Below are positions 1-8,414 of a DNA stretch of 64,000 bases, piece by piece (the stretch's first letter is position 1; each line of letters begins with the position of its first letter). The position numbers and the translations under genes are program-made. The notes under the pieces were generated by a model. That model was not told where the DNA came from, made no database searches, and saw nothing but the letters and a program-made list of their open reading frames with translations. The stretch is from assembly GCF_004217285.1 (NCBI RefSeq), contig NZ_SHKS01000006.1, positions 62,001-126,000 of the forward strand, written 5' to 3'. Source of the stretch: Streptomyces sp. BK239. Lineage in GTDB: Bacteria; Actinomycetota; Actinomycetes; Streptomycetales; Streptomycetaceae.

Positions 1-256
1 CACCCAGGACCTGCACCTCCTCAAGCCCCACCCGCACTGCCTGCGTCGCGCCCTGAACGCGACAGGCTCGGCCCCCGGCACCGCACTGATGATCGGCGAC
101 ACCCCCGCCGACTTCCTGGCCGCCCGCGAGGCCGGGGTCCCCTTCCTCGGCTACGCCCGCAACGAGCGCAAGGAAAAGCTCCTGAGAGACGCCGGAGCGA
201 CGACCGTGGTGGCCTCGCTGGAGGCGGTGCTGGACACCGTCAGACAGGCGGCCTGA
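1..256 (+). CDS. HAD-family hydrolase, C-terminal part (cut by window edge)
   Basis: This is the 3' end of a gene entering from the left, read in the frame starting at base 2 and ending at TGA 254-256 (about 84 residues visible). The motif MIGDTPADFLAAREAG is the typical HAD motif IV (GDxxxD) that coordinates the catalytic Mg2+, followed by the usual GVxxxGYARN segment of phosphoglycolate-phosphatase-like members. The nucleophile Asp (motif I) would lie outside the window. It is probably a small-molecule phosphatase; the substrate cannot be judged from this fragment. Confidence 0.8.
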   Translation, partial: TQDLHLLKPHPHCLRRALNATGSAPGTALMIGDTPADFLAAREAGVPFLGYARNERKEKLLRDAGATTVVASLEAVLDTVRQAA

Positions 257-504
257 GTCGAACGGGGTGACGGTCACGGCGTCATCTCCCGTCTTGGCGC
301 CACCGGGCTCAGGAGCTGCGCTACAGTTCCGCAATCGCGTGAGCAACAGCTCCCGCCGGCACGTATGAGACGGCGAACAGGCCCGATTCCTCGACCACGC
401 CGGACGCGTCTGAGCGGCGATCAACCCAATGGCCCAGCTCATGGCGGTCCGGGCGTGCGCGGCAGCACACGGCATCTAGCGTTTGCCGTATCCATTCGAC
501 GAGT

Positions 505-2742
505 GTGAGCACCCGGAGCGGCCCAGTGGGCGACGACCCTGTTTCCCCCCGCCCCTTCGGGGGTCGGACGGCCGCACGGAGCAGGTCCGCCGCCGTGCTC
601 CACGCCTTCGTCCGGGACGCGGCGTCGACCCCGTCGGCCGGCGGTCCCCACCGTCGCGACCATGTGCTGGACCTGCCGCCGGACGTGGCCCGGATCGTCG
701 GCGGGCAGGCCGGGGCACCGGTCACCGTGCGGATCCGGCGCCCCGACGCGCTGCCCGCGGTGATCAGGACCTGGCGCGAGGAGAAGGCCGTCCAGAACGC
801 CGTCCGCGCCGTCCTGCCGCACACCCCGCGGTGCCTGGCCGAGGGGCCGGGATTCGCCGTCCACAGCCATGTGCCGGGCGTACCGCTGCCGGCGCTGTGC
901 GGAAACGGTAAACCTGTCGACGCGGTGCTCGTGGAGTCACTGACCACCCTGCTGGCCCGGCTGACCCAGGTGCGCGCCTCGGCGCTGCCGCCCCTGCCGT
1001 CGGCGTGGCCCGCCAACCACACCGACAGCCGCGCCTTCCTGCGGACCCTGGCCCGGCTCGCCGACGAACAGATCCGCAGGCCCAACTGGGCCGTCTTCGG
1101 CGGCCTGTTCACGGCGCTGGGCATCCCCGCCGACGCCCTGTCCGCGCTGGCGGAACGGGTTCCGCCGATGACGCGGAGGCCGTACAGCCTGCTCCACACC
1201 GACCTGCGCCGGGACAACCTGATCGTCCCCGAGCCGGACGGCGACGCATCCGTCGTCTGCGTCGACTGGGGGCCGGCCACCTACGGGGACCCGCTGCACG
1301 ACCTCGCCACCCACCTGGTGCGCATGAGGTACCCGCGGCACCAGGAGCAGGAGGTCACCGAGGCCTGGGCGCGGGCCATGCGGCACGTCCGCCCCGCCGC
1401 GGTGAACGGCCTGGCCAAGGACCTGGACCACTACCTGGCCTTCGAACGGGCGCAGTCCGTGTACCCGGACGTCATGCGCGCCGCGCGGTCCCTGGAGCGG
1501 TCGTTCACCCAGGAGAGCCTGGAGGAGGCGACGGCGGAGGTGCACCGGGCGGTCCTGGCGGCGGCCGAACCGCTGCGGCTGAGCCGTGTCCCCACCCCCC
1601 TGGAGATCGAGGGCGCCCTCTTCCGCTGGCTGGCCTCGCGCGGCCTCGACGACATCGGCGGCCGGCACCGGGGTGCCGGGGCCTTCGACTGGAAGCCCGA
1701 CCCCCGCCTCCCCGAGCACCCCGACTTCCCGGCGTCCGCGGTCCGGGACGCCCTCCTGGCGGAGGGCGCCGCCCCGGCCGGCCGGGTGGTGAAGGGGACG
1801 GCGCACCTCAACTCGGTGGTGCGGGTGCCGGGCGTCGAGTTCCCGGTGGTCGTCCGGCGCAGACTGCGCGACGTCTGCCGAAGGGAACCGAGCTTCCTCA
1901 GCGAGCACGCGGTGCTCCGCGCCATCGAGGACTCCGGTGTAGAGGTGGCCGCCCCGAGGGTCCTCGCGCTGGGCACGGACTTCACCGGCGACGCCTTCGC
2001 CGTCCACACCTACGTGGGTCCCTGGGACGTCGACCTGCGCCCCGTCCACCCCGTGAACGGCCTGCGCCCGCACGAGGCCGACGCTCTCGTCGACCAGCTG
2101 TGCGCCCTGACCGCCGTGAACCACGAGAGCGTCGACCCGGCGGCAGGACAGGGCGGCTTCCACGCCTGGCTCACGGGGCAACTCGTCGCCTTGGTGAGGG
2201 ACCTCCCCAGGGACTCCATGCGGCTGGCGCGGTCGCTCGGCCTGCCCGACCACCAGCGGCTGGGGGAGATCCTCTCCCGGCACACGGTCACCGACCGCGT
2301 GCCCGCGCTCCTGCACGGCGACCTCAACCCGTGGAACCTGGTGTGCCGCGACGACGCGCTCGGACTCACGATCATCGACTGGGAGATGGCACTCGTCGGC
2401 GACCCCCTCTACGACCTGGTCCGGCACATGCACCTCACCCCCAACCGCCAGGAGATCAGGGAGCGCATGGTGCGCCGCTGGGAGCGGCGGCTGGCCCCCG
2501 AGTACACCCGGGACTGGCGCCGCGACTGGCGCGTCTACCGCTGCGTCGAGATCGTCCGCTCCGCCTACATCGACCTCGACCGCCTGGTCACCGGCGCCGC
2601 CCTGGACGCCCCGAACGTCCGCCGCGCCGTCGACTCCTACGCCTCCACCCTGGTCGCCGCCACCACGGCCCTGGGCCTGCCCGTCCCCCCGACGACGAAC
2701 CCGTACACGGCCCGCGCCCGGGTGAGGACGGCGGATGCGTAG
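505..2742 (+). CDS. Tandem two-domain aminoglycoside-phosphotransferase-fold protein
   Basis: A 745-aa protein carrying two APH/choline-kinase-like domains in one chain. The first catalytic loop is HTDLRRDNLIV (His about 231, Asp 233), followed by VDWGPATYGDP. The second is HGDLNPWNLV (His about 604, Asp 606), followed by IDWEMALVGDP. Both keep the catalytic HxDxxxxN and the Mg-binding Asp, so both halves look active. The usual family length is 250-350 aa, so this is a duplication or fusion. The GTG start at 505 gives a low-complexity Arg/Pro-rich N-terminus, and the true start could be somewhat downstream. The TetR gene follows after only 9 bp, suggesting one transcript. The substrate is unknown: antibiotic, sugar or other small-molecule phosphorylation are all possible. 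Confidence 0.75.
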   Translation: MSTRSGPVGDDPVSPRPFGGRTAARSRSAAVLHAFVRDAASTPSAGGPHRRDHVLDLPPDVARIVGGQAGAPVTVRIRRPDALPAVIRTWREEKAVQNAVRAVLPHTPRCLAEGPGFAVHSHVPGVPLPALCGNGKPVDAVLVESLTTLLARLTQVRASALPPLPSAWPANHTDSRAFLRTLARLADEQIRRPNWAVFGGLFTALGIPADALSALAERVPPMTRRPYSLLHTDLRRDNLIVPEPDGDASVVCVDWGPATYGDPLHDLATHLVRMRYPRHQEQEVTEAWARAMRHVRPAAVNGLAKDLDHYLAFERAQSVYPDVMRAARSLERSFTQESLEEATAEVHRAVLAAAEPLRLSRVPTPLEIEGALFRWLASRGLDDIGGRHRGAGAFDWKPDPRLPEHPDFPASAVRDALLAEGAAPAGRVVKGTAHLNSVVRVPGVEFPVVVRRRLRDVCRREPSFLSEHAVLRAIEDSGVEVAAPRVLALGTDFTGDAFAVHTYVGPWDVDLRPVHPVNGLRPHEADALVDQLCALTAVNHESVDPAAGQGGFHAWLTGQLVALVRDLPRDSMRLARSLGLPDHQRLGEILSRHTVTDRVPALLHGDLNPWNLVCRDDALGLTIIDWEMALVGDPLYDLVRHMHLTPNRQEIRERMVRRWERRLAPEYTRDWRRDWRVYRCVEIVRSAYIDLDRLVTGAALDAPNVRRAVDSYASTLVAATTALGLPVPPTTNPYTARARVRTADA

Positions 2743-2751
2743 GCTCGCCCC

Positions 2752-3369
2752 ATGAGCGAGCCCGGCCTGCGTGAACGCAAGAAGCGACGGACGTTCCAGA
2801 ACGTGTCGGACACCGCCGTACGGCTCTTCGTCGAGCGGGGGTTCGACGCGGTGTCCGTCGCGGAGGTTGCGGCGGCCGCCGAGATCTCCAAGCCGACGCT
2901 GTTCCGGTACTTCCCGGCCAAGGAGGACCTCGTCCTGCACCGGATCGCCGACCACGAGCGGGAGGCGGCCGACGTGGTCACCGCGGCGCGCGCCGAAGGC
3001 GTCGCCCCCCTGCCCGCGCTGCGCCGCCGTTTCCTCGACCTGCTGGCCGCCGCCGACCCCGTCACCGGCCTGAACGACGACCCGGAGGTCCGCGTCTTCC
3101 ACACCCTCCTCTACGGCACGCCCGCCCTGGTCGCCGGCCTCCACGCGCATGTGGAGCGCTCCGAGGCCGCCCTCGCCGACGCCCTGGGCGGCGACCTCGA
3201 CGCCAGGCTGGCGGCCGGTCAGATCGTCGCCGTGCGGCGCGTCCTCGCGGAGGAGAACTGGCGGCGGATCGAGGCCGGCGAGCGGGTGGCGGCCGTCCGC
3301 CCGGACGCGGTGGCGGCGACGGAGCGGGCGTTCACGGGGCTGGAGGCGGGGCTGCCGCACTTCGCGTGA
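2752..3369 (+). CDS. TetR/AcrR-family transcriptional regulator
   Basis: 205 aa. The N-terminal HTH is clear: RERKKRRTFQNVSDTAVRLFVERGFDAVSVAEVAAAAEISKPTLFRYFPAKEDLVL, with the recognition helix around SKPTLFRYFPAKED. The C-terminal ligand domain is divergent, as normal for the family. It begins 9 bp after the double phosphotransferase gene and probably shares its transcript. The HelR-like gene begins 66 bp downstream, where a 10-bp direct repeat overlaps the promoter. Either neighbour could be its target, and no ligand can be inferred. Confidence 0.85.
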   Translation: MSEPGLRERKKRRTFQNVSDTAVRLFVERGFDAVSVAEVAAAAEISKPTLFRYFPAKEDLVLHRIADHEREAADVVTAARAEGVAPLPALRRRFLDLLAAADPVTGLNDDPEVRVFHTLLYGTPALVAGLHAHVERSEAALADALGGDLDARLAAGQIVAVRRVLAEENWRRIEAGERVAAVRPDAVAATERAFTGLEAGLPHFA

Positions 3370-3384
3370 ACGATCACTGATTGG

Positions 3385-3411
3385 AACTCGGTAAAAAATT
3401 TAACTCGGTAA
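3385..3411 (+). promoter_or_regulatory. Two direct copies of AACTCGGTAA over the helR-like promoter
   Basis: AACTCGGTAA occurs at 3385-3394 and again at 3402-3411, separated by 7 bp (17-bp period). The A/T-rich block is unusual in this GC-rich region and overlaps the -35 element of the promoter at 3400-3428. This arrangement suits a regulator operator, for example for the TetR gene that ends at 3369, but the binder is unknown. Confidence 0.45.
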
Positions 3412-3428
3412 CGTCAGTGGGCTAGGGT
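3400..3428 (+). promoter_or_regulatory. Promoter for leaderless helR-like transcript
   Basis: TTAACT (3400-3405), 17-bp spacer, TAGGGT (3423-3428). The -10 ends 7 bp before the ATG at 3436 and there is no Shine-Dalgarno sequence, so transcription probably begins at or next to the start codon (leaderless mRNA). Confidence 0.55.
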
Positions 3429-3435
3429 CGTCGGC

Positions 3436-5499
3436 ATGACGTCTCCCGCTGCCGCCCCATGCCCCGAGGACCCCGCCGAGCTCCATGTCTCCCTCCGCCG
3501 CGAACGCGCCCACCACGACGCCTGCCGCACGGCCTTCGCCGCGATGGTCGCGGGCGCCGACCTCCAGGTCGTCACCGGCGAGGACGTCTCCGCCTCCGGC
3601 GCCGACGCCGAAGTGCTCGGCCACCGGCTGCGCAGCCAGGCCAAGGCCCTGCGCGAACTCCCCGAAGGGCCCCTGTTCTTCGGACGGCTGGACTTCGCCG
3701 AGGGCGCGGGCGACCACGCAGGCCTCAGTCACCACATCGGCCGGCTCCGCATCGGCGAACACCCGGCCGCCCCGCCCCTCGTCGTCGACTGGCGCGCGCC
3801 CGTCTCCCGCGCCTTCTACCAGGCGAGCCACCGCGACCCGCTGGGCGTCGCCGTGCGCCGCCGCTTCGGCTGGGCGCCGGGCAGCCGCGGCGACTCCGCC
3901 GACCTGACCGCCCTGGAGGACGAACACCTGGGCCATGGCGAGCACGGGCACGGCGACCTCCTCGCCCGCGAGATCGAACGGCCCCGCCTCGGACCGATGC
4001 GCGACATCGCGGCCACCATCCAGCCCGAGCAGGACGACCTCGTCCGCGAGGACCGGGACCGGTCCGTGTGCGTACAGGGCGCCCCCGGCACCGGCAAGAC
4101 CGCGGTGGGCCTGCACCGGGCCGCCTACCTCCTCTACACCCATCCCCGGCGCCTCCACCGCGACGGCGGCCTGCTGATCCTCGGCCCCCACCGCGGCTAC
4201 CTCTCCTACATCGCCGAGGTCCTGCCCGCCCTCGGCGAGACCGGCGTCCGCCAGTCGACCCTCCTGGACGAGATCGCCCGCCACCCGGTGACCGCCGTCG
4301 ACCCCGCCGACACGGCCGCCGTCAAACACGACCCCCGGATGGCACAGGTGCTGCACCGGGCCCTCCACGGCAGGGTGACCGCCGCCCGCTCCGACGACCT
4401 CGCCGTGCCGGACGGCTCGTACCGATGGCGGGTCACGGGCGACGAACTCGCCCGCATCGTGACCGACGTGCTCGCCGAGGCCCCGCCGTACGACGTCGGC
4501 CGTGAACGCGTACGCAGCCGGATCACGCGCCGGATCCAGGAGCAGGCCGAGCGCCGCGGGGGACCGCGGCCGGCCGCCTGGCAGCGCCGGACGCAACGGT
4601 CGCGTCCGGTCAGCGCCTGCGTGGACGCCGTATGGCCGAAGGCACGACCGGAAGAGGTGCTGGCCGAACTCCTCACAGATCCGGAGGCGTTGGGCGAGGC
4701 CGCGCACGGAGTCCTCGGCCCCGCCGAGCAGCGCGCCCTCCTCTGGCCGCGCCCGCCCCGCTCGTACAGGTCCGCACGCTGGTCGGCGGCCGACCTCGTC
4801 CTCCTCGACGAGATCGCCGGCCTCATCGAACGCCCCCAGGGATACGGCCATGTCGTGGTCGACGAGGCGCAGGACCTCTCCCCGATGGAGTGCCGGGCCA
4901 TCGCCCGCCGGGCGCCCTCGGGGGCGCTGACCGTCCTCGGCGACCTGGCCCAGGGCACCACGCCCTGGGCCGCGCGCACCTGGCCGGAACTTCTCGCCCA
5001 CCTGGGCCGGCCCGACGCGGCGGTGGTCACGCTGACCACCGGTTTCCGAGTCCCCGCAGCGGTGCTCGCCCTGGCCAACCGGCTCCTCGCCCGCCTCGAC
5101 ACCGGCGTCCCGCCCGGCCGCTCCCTGCGCCGCGACGGTGAACTGCGCGTCCGGCGCGCGCACGGCGGCCTCACGGCCGAGGTGGTGGCCGCCGTGCGGG
5201 ACGCCCTCGCCCACGAGGGCTCCGTCGGCGTCGTGACCCCGGACGCCGACGCCTCCCGCATCCGCCAGGCCCTCGCCGGGGTCGGGATCCCCCTCGCCGC
5301 CGACCCCGCCGACAAGGCCGCACGGGTGACGGTGATCCCCGCGACGCAGGTCAAGGGCCTCGAGTACGACCATGTCGTCGCCGTGGAACCGGCGGCGATC
5401 GCCGAGGCGGAGGAACGCGGCCTGAACCGGCTCTACGTGGTGCTGACCCGCGCGGTGACGCGCCTGGAGGTGATTCACGAGCGGGAGCTGCCCTGGTGA
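3436..5499 (+). CDS. helR: HelR/HelD-like UvrD-superfamily motor ATPase
   Basis: 687 aa, the size of actinobacterial HelR/HelD proteins, which bind RNA polymerase and release stalled or rifamycin-blocked enzyme. Walker A GAPGTGKT lies near residues 215-222, a DEAQD Walker B/Q motif near 476-480, and the C-terminus has the UvrD-like VKGLEYDHVV and LNRLYVVLTRA motifs. The N-terminal third is charged, as expected for the secondary-channel-inserting coiled coil of this family. The start ATG is 7 bp past a good -10, giving a leaderless transcript. I saw no rifamycin-associated element (a GC-rich 19-bp dyad) upstream, so rifamycin induction is not supported here. The family call is firm; the specific HelR role is inferred. 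Confidence 0.75.
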   Translation: MTSPAAAPCPEDPAELHVSLRRERAHHDACRTAFAAMVAGADLQVVTGEDVSASGADAEVLGHRLRSQAKALRELPEGPLFFGRLDFAEGAGDHAGLSHHIGRLRIGEHPAAPPLVVDWRAPVSRAFYQASHRDPLGVAVRRRFGWAPGSRGDSADLTALEDEHLGHGEHGHGDLLAREIERPRLGPMRDIAATIQPEQDDLVREDRDRSVCVQGAPGTGKTAVGLHRAAYLLYTHPRRLHRDGGLLILGPHRGYLSYIAEVLPALGETGVRQSTLLDEIARHPVTAVDPADTAAVKHDPRMAQVLHRALHGRVTAARSDDLAVPDGSYRWRVTGDELARIVTDVLAEAPPYDVGRERVRSRITRRIQEQAERRGGPRPAAWQRRTQRSRPVSACVDAVWPKARPEEVLAELLTDPEALGEAAHGVLGPAEQRALLWPRPPRSYRSARWSAADLVLLDEIAGLIERPQGYGHVVVDEAQDLSPMECRAIARRAPSGALTVLGDLAQGTTPWAARTWPELLAHLGRPDAAVVTLTTGFRVPAAVLALANRLLARLDTGVPPGRSLRRDGELRVRRAHGGLTAEVVAAVRDALAHEGSVGVVTPDADASRIRQALAGVGIPLAADPADKAARVTVIPATQVKGLEYDHVVAVEPAAIAEAEERGLNRLYVVLTRAVTRLEVIHERELPW

Positions 5500-5530
5500 G
5501 GCTTCGGGGCGGGTGGGATGGTGGGCGGTG

Positions 5531-6094
5531 ATGCTGCTCTTCCTCGACGTCGACGGGCCGTTGATCCCCTTCGGGGGGCCGGGGCCGTATCCGGCTCACC
5601 GTCCTGGCCCCTCCTGGGGGCCTCGGGCCGCGCCGGACGAGGTGCATCCGCTGCTGTCCCGTCTCGACCCGGCTCTCGGGCCTCGCCTGCTCGCACTCGG
5701 GTGTGAGCTGGTGTGGGCCACGACCTGGCTGGACGACGCCAACGCGGTGGTGGCGCCGTGGCTCGGACTGCCCAGGCTGCCGGTGCTGGAACCGCCGCGG
5801 ACGCCGGCCCCGTCCGGCCCGCACTGGAAGACGCCGTCACTGCTGGACCGGGCGGCCGGCCGGCCCTTCGTCTGGGTCGACGACGAGATCAGCGCCGTGG
5901 ACGAAGACCTGGTCGCCGCCCTGCACCCGGCTCCGGCCCTCCTGCACCGTGTGGACCACCGGCACGGCCTCACCGACGCCGACTTCGCGGTGCTGGAGGA
6001 GTGGCTGCGGGCTAACGCCGCGCCGGCGTCTGCTTCGGCTCCATTTCCTCCACCACCCGGATGTACCCGTCCGCGCCGTGCCCCCGGCCGATGA
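5531..6094 (+). CDS. HAD-domain protein (small hydrolase-like)
   Basis: About 187 aa from ATG 5531. The first residues MLLFLDVDGPLIPFG contain the HAD motif I DxDG with the nucleophile Asp, and FVWVDDEI resembles motif IV (DD). A longer GTG start at 5513 is in frame, but it places extra residues before the hydrophobic first beta strand that normally starts these proteins. It begins 31 bp after the helR-like gene. Its 3' end overlaps the convergent oxidoreductase by 83 bp. The C-terminal 27 residues are Pro/Arg-rich and may just be read-through of the overlap. Substrate unknown. Confidence 0.7.
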   Translation: MLLFLDVDGPLIPFGGPGPYPAHRPGPSWGPRAAPDEVHPLLSRLDPALGPRLLALGCELVWATTWLDDANAVVAPWLGLPRLPVLEPPRTPAPSGPHWKTPSLLDRAAGRPFVWVDDEISAVDEDLVAALHPAPALLHRVDHRHGLTDADFAVLEEWLRANAAPASASAPFPPPPGCTRPRRAPGR

Positions 6095-6917
6095 CCCGGC
6101 GGGCCTGACCCTCCACCGCCCGCATGACGGCCGCGTCGATGCCGTGCGCTTCTGAGGCGTCGATGACGTGCTTCATGGTCACCGCCGCCGACGTGACGGG
6201 GTAGGCCTCGCCGGAGAAGGTGGCCGCGTCCACCTCGGCGGCGGTCTCCGCGAACTGCGCCGGGAGGATCGCCGCGATGCCCGCGGCGTAAGGGGCCAGT
6301 TCACTTGCGGTGACGCCCTCGGCGCGGGCCAGCGCCACGGCGTGGGCCCAGCCCGCCTTCGCCGTCCAGAACACGTCGAGCAGCGCCACGTCGTGGGCGG
6401 CGGCCCGGCCGATCTCCTCGCCGAGGTGGGTGTGGGAGCCGCCGAAGGCGCGCAGCGCGGGCAGCCACTCCTCGTAGAGGTCCGCGGGCCCGCTGTACAG
6501 GAACACCCCGGCGGGCGTTCCGATGGTGTCCGTCGGCGTCATGATCGCGCCGTCCAGGTACCGCACTCCGTGCCGTGCCGCCCAGTCGGCGGTGTCCCGG
6601 GCGCGGGCCGGGGTGTCGGCGCAGAGGTTCACGACCGTGCGCCCCTTGAGCGCGGCGGTGACCGGCTCCGCCCGCAGGACGGCGTCGGCGGCGTCGTAGT
6701 CCCGCACGCACACCACGGTCAGCGCGCTCGCCGCGACGGCGTCCCGCGCCGTGTCCGCTGCCACGGCGCCCCGTTCGACCAGTTCCCGGTCCCGGCCGGG
6801 GGTCCGGTTCCACACCGTGGTGCGCAGCCCCGCGTCCAGGAAGGCGCCGGCGAGCGCACGCCCCATGGGGCCCAGCCCCACAACGGTGACGGAGAGGTCG
6901 GCAGACGATGAGGACAT
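6012..6917 (-). CDS. NADPH-dependent imine-reductase / 6PGDH-like oxidoreductase
   Basis: 301 aa, the standard length for imine reductases and beta-hydroxyacid dehydrogenases. The Rossmann motif VVGLGPMGRALAGAFLDAG with TVWNRTPGRD (NADP-type, Arg after Asn) lies at residues 10-45. TPTDTIGTPAGVFLYSG and the helical C-terminal half with FSGEAYPVTSAAVTMKHV match the dimer-swapped IRED fold. It is divergent from an HxlR-type regulator with a 52-bp gap, a common arrangement in which the regulator controls the enzyme. The natural substrate is unknown (imine, ketone or hydroxyacid). Confidence 0.78.
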   Translation of the reverse strand: MSSSSADLSVTVVGLGPMGRALAGAFLDAGLRTTVWNRTPGRDRELVERGAVAADTARDAVAASALTVVCVRDYDAADAVLRAEPVTAALKGRTVVNLCADTPARARDTADWAARHGVRYLDGAIMTPTDTIGTPAGVFLYSGPADLYEEWLPALRAFGGSHTHLGEEIGRAAAHDVALLDVFWTAKAGWAHAVALARAEGVTASELAPYAAGIAAILPAQFAETAAEVDAATFSGEAYPVTSAAVTMKHVIDASEAHGIDAAVMRAVEGQARRVIGRGHGADGYIRVVEEMEPKQTPARR

Positions 6918-6969
6918 GGCTCAACTCCCTTATGATGAAGAACATTTGATGACAAAGAGGGGGAGACGG

Positions 6970-7308
6970 ATGGCGAGCAGGCGTGCCGAGCACACGAACG
7001 TCTGTGGAGTGACCGCCGCGATCGCCGTGATCGACGGCAAGTGGAAGACCAGCGTGCTCTGGCTGCTGGAATCCGGCCCGCACCGCCCCGCCGAACTGCG
7101 CCGGCGGCTGCCGGGGCTCACGGAGAAGGTGCTGACCCAGGCGTTACGGGAGATGGAGGCCGACGGTCTCGTGCACCGGGAGGTGCACGACGTCCTCCCC
7201 CTGAAGACCGTCTACTCCCTCACCCCGTTCGGCCGTGAGCTGTCCGAGGCGCTGGCCCCCCTTTCCGACTGGGGCCACCGCCGCCTGGACGGGCTGGCCG
7301 CCTCCTGA
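6970..7308 (+). CDS. HxlR-family (winged HTH) transcriptional regulator
   Basis: 112 aa from ATG 6970, preceded by a GGGGGAG ribosome site 5-8 bp upstream. An in-frame ATG at 6949 has no such site. It shows the HxlR signature CGVTAAIAVIDGKWKTSVLWLLESGPHRPAELRRRLPGLTEKVLTQALREMEADGLVHREV followed by VYSLTPFG. The Cys near residue 14 is the one that senses reactive electrophiles or oxidants in HypR/QorR-type members. Divergent from the oxidoreductase at 6012-6917, it likely controls that gene from the short A/T-rich gap between them. Confidence 0.85.
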   Translation: MASRRAEHTNVCGVTAAIAVIDGKWKTSVLWLLESGPHRPAELRRRLPGLTEKVLTQALREMEADGLVHREVHDVLPLKTVYSLTPFGRELSEALAPLSDWGHRRLDGLAAS

Positions 7309-7387
7309 CCACCTGTCACCAGCCTCGCGGCAGGGCCGTCCGCTGCCAAGTACGCACAAAAAAGTGGGTACGGCACGGCCTTCCCGC

Positions 7388-8335
7388 CTACGTCGCGGCG
7401 GGGGCGAAGTCGTACGTGGACCACTCGGTGAGCGGGCGGTAGCCGAGGCGCTGGTAGACGGCGTTGCTCGTCGGGTTGGCCAGGTCCGCGAAGAGGACGA
7501 CCTCCCGTGCGCCCGCCGCCAGCGCCGCCCGGCTCACCTCGGCCGTCACGGCTGCCGCGTAGCCACGACCGCGCAGGTGGGCCGGGGTGTAGACGACGTC
7601 CACCTGGACCTGGCCGCCGATCAGCGGGTTCATGCCGGCGACGGAGACGGCGTCGCCGTCGGGGGTTTCCCACACGGTGTAGCGCTTGTCGGCGTAGCGG
7701 GTGCCGGTCCAGGTGCCGGCGTCGACGGTGACGTCCTCGCCGACGGCTGCGGCGAACTCGCCGCACCAGTAGATGACTTCCTCGAGGTCCTCGTCGCCAA
7801 GGAGGCGGGCCCGGCCGGCCGGGTGCGGGTCCGGCGGGGTGAGCGTGCCGAGGCCGTACAGGCAGAGCCGGGTGGCGCGGAGCGCCGGGATCGCGCCGGT
7901 GCGCCGCTGCCAGGCCTCGGCGAAGGCGGTGGCGGTGTCGTGGTCCGCGCTGACGGCCGGGAGGGGGTGCCCGAGGGCGGCGAGACGGTCGGCGAGGCCG
8001 TCGGCCTGCCCGGGGGTGAGCGGGGTGGGGGCCACGGCGCGGGGCCGGAGCTGGTGGAAGGCGGCCTCGACCCCGCCCGCCCGCTCCAGCACCCCGAAGA
8101 CGGGAGCCTCGGTGCAGCCGAACGCCTCCGCCCCCCGCGCCCGAAGCCTCGCGGCCCACGTCGACTGCATGACATGCCGCCCCGGCCGGGACCGCAGGAA
8201 CCCTCCGGCAAGGGCGAGGTATTCGTCCACGTCCTCGGTGAGACGCCATCGCCCGACGTCCGGGCCACTGCCCGGGCGGCGCCGGTCGCCTCGGGTGGTG
8301 TCGCCTTCGGTGGTCTGCACGTCATCGGGGAGCAT
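7388..8335 (-). CDS. GNAT-family N-acetyltransferase
   Basis: 315 aa. The C-terminal half carries the acetyl-CoA pyrophosphate loop HLRGRGYAAAVTAEVSRAAL (R/QxxGxG/A type) and the closing VVLFADLANPTSNAVYQRLGYRPL, typical of GNATs. The N-terminal half is a degenerate GNAT-like extension (EYLALAGGFLRSRPGRHVM), seen in many Streptomyces members of about 270-300 aa. The ATG at 8335 is used; the first 30 or so residues are Asp/Arg-rich and poorly conserved, so the start could be further in. Acceptor substrate unknown. Confidence 0.8.
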   Translation of the reverse strand: MLPDDVQTTEGDTTRGDRRRPGSGPDVGRWRLTEDVDEYLALAGGFLRSRPGRHVMQSTWAARLRARGAEAFGCTEAPVFGVLERAGGVEAAFHQLRPRAVAPTPLTPGQADGLADRLAALGHPLPAVSADHDTATAFAEAWQRRTGAIPALRATRLCLYGLGTLTPPDPHPAGRARLLGDEDLEEVIYWCGEFAAAVGEDVTVDAGTWTGTRYADKRYTVWETPDGDAVSVAGMNPLIGGQVQVDVVYTPAHLRGRGYAAAVTAEVSRAALAAGAREVVLFADLANPTSNAVYQRLGYRPLTEWSTYDFAPAAT

Positions 8336-8414
8336 GCTTGATGATGCCCCACCCCGAGGCCGCGCCCCACGCTTTTGCGTCAGCGCGAGGGGGCGCCGGC
8401 GGGCGTCCCCACTG

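Noticed and set aside
937..3360. Very long minus-strand open frame over the double kinase and TetR genes
   Set aside because: It is a shadow of the GC-rich coding strand; the plus-strand proteins have clear family motifs, and the minus product is low-complexity Gly/Val/Asp text.
3370..3435. Rifamycin-associated element upstream of the helR-like gene
   Set aside because: No GC-rich 19-bp dyad was found; only an A/T-rich direct repeat is present.
3400..5478. 692-codon minus frame opposite the helR-like gene
   Set aside because: It has no family motifs and mirrors the real gene's codon bias; the plus frame has Walker A and DEAQD motifs.
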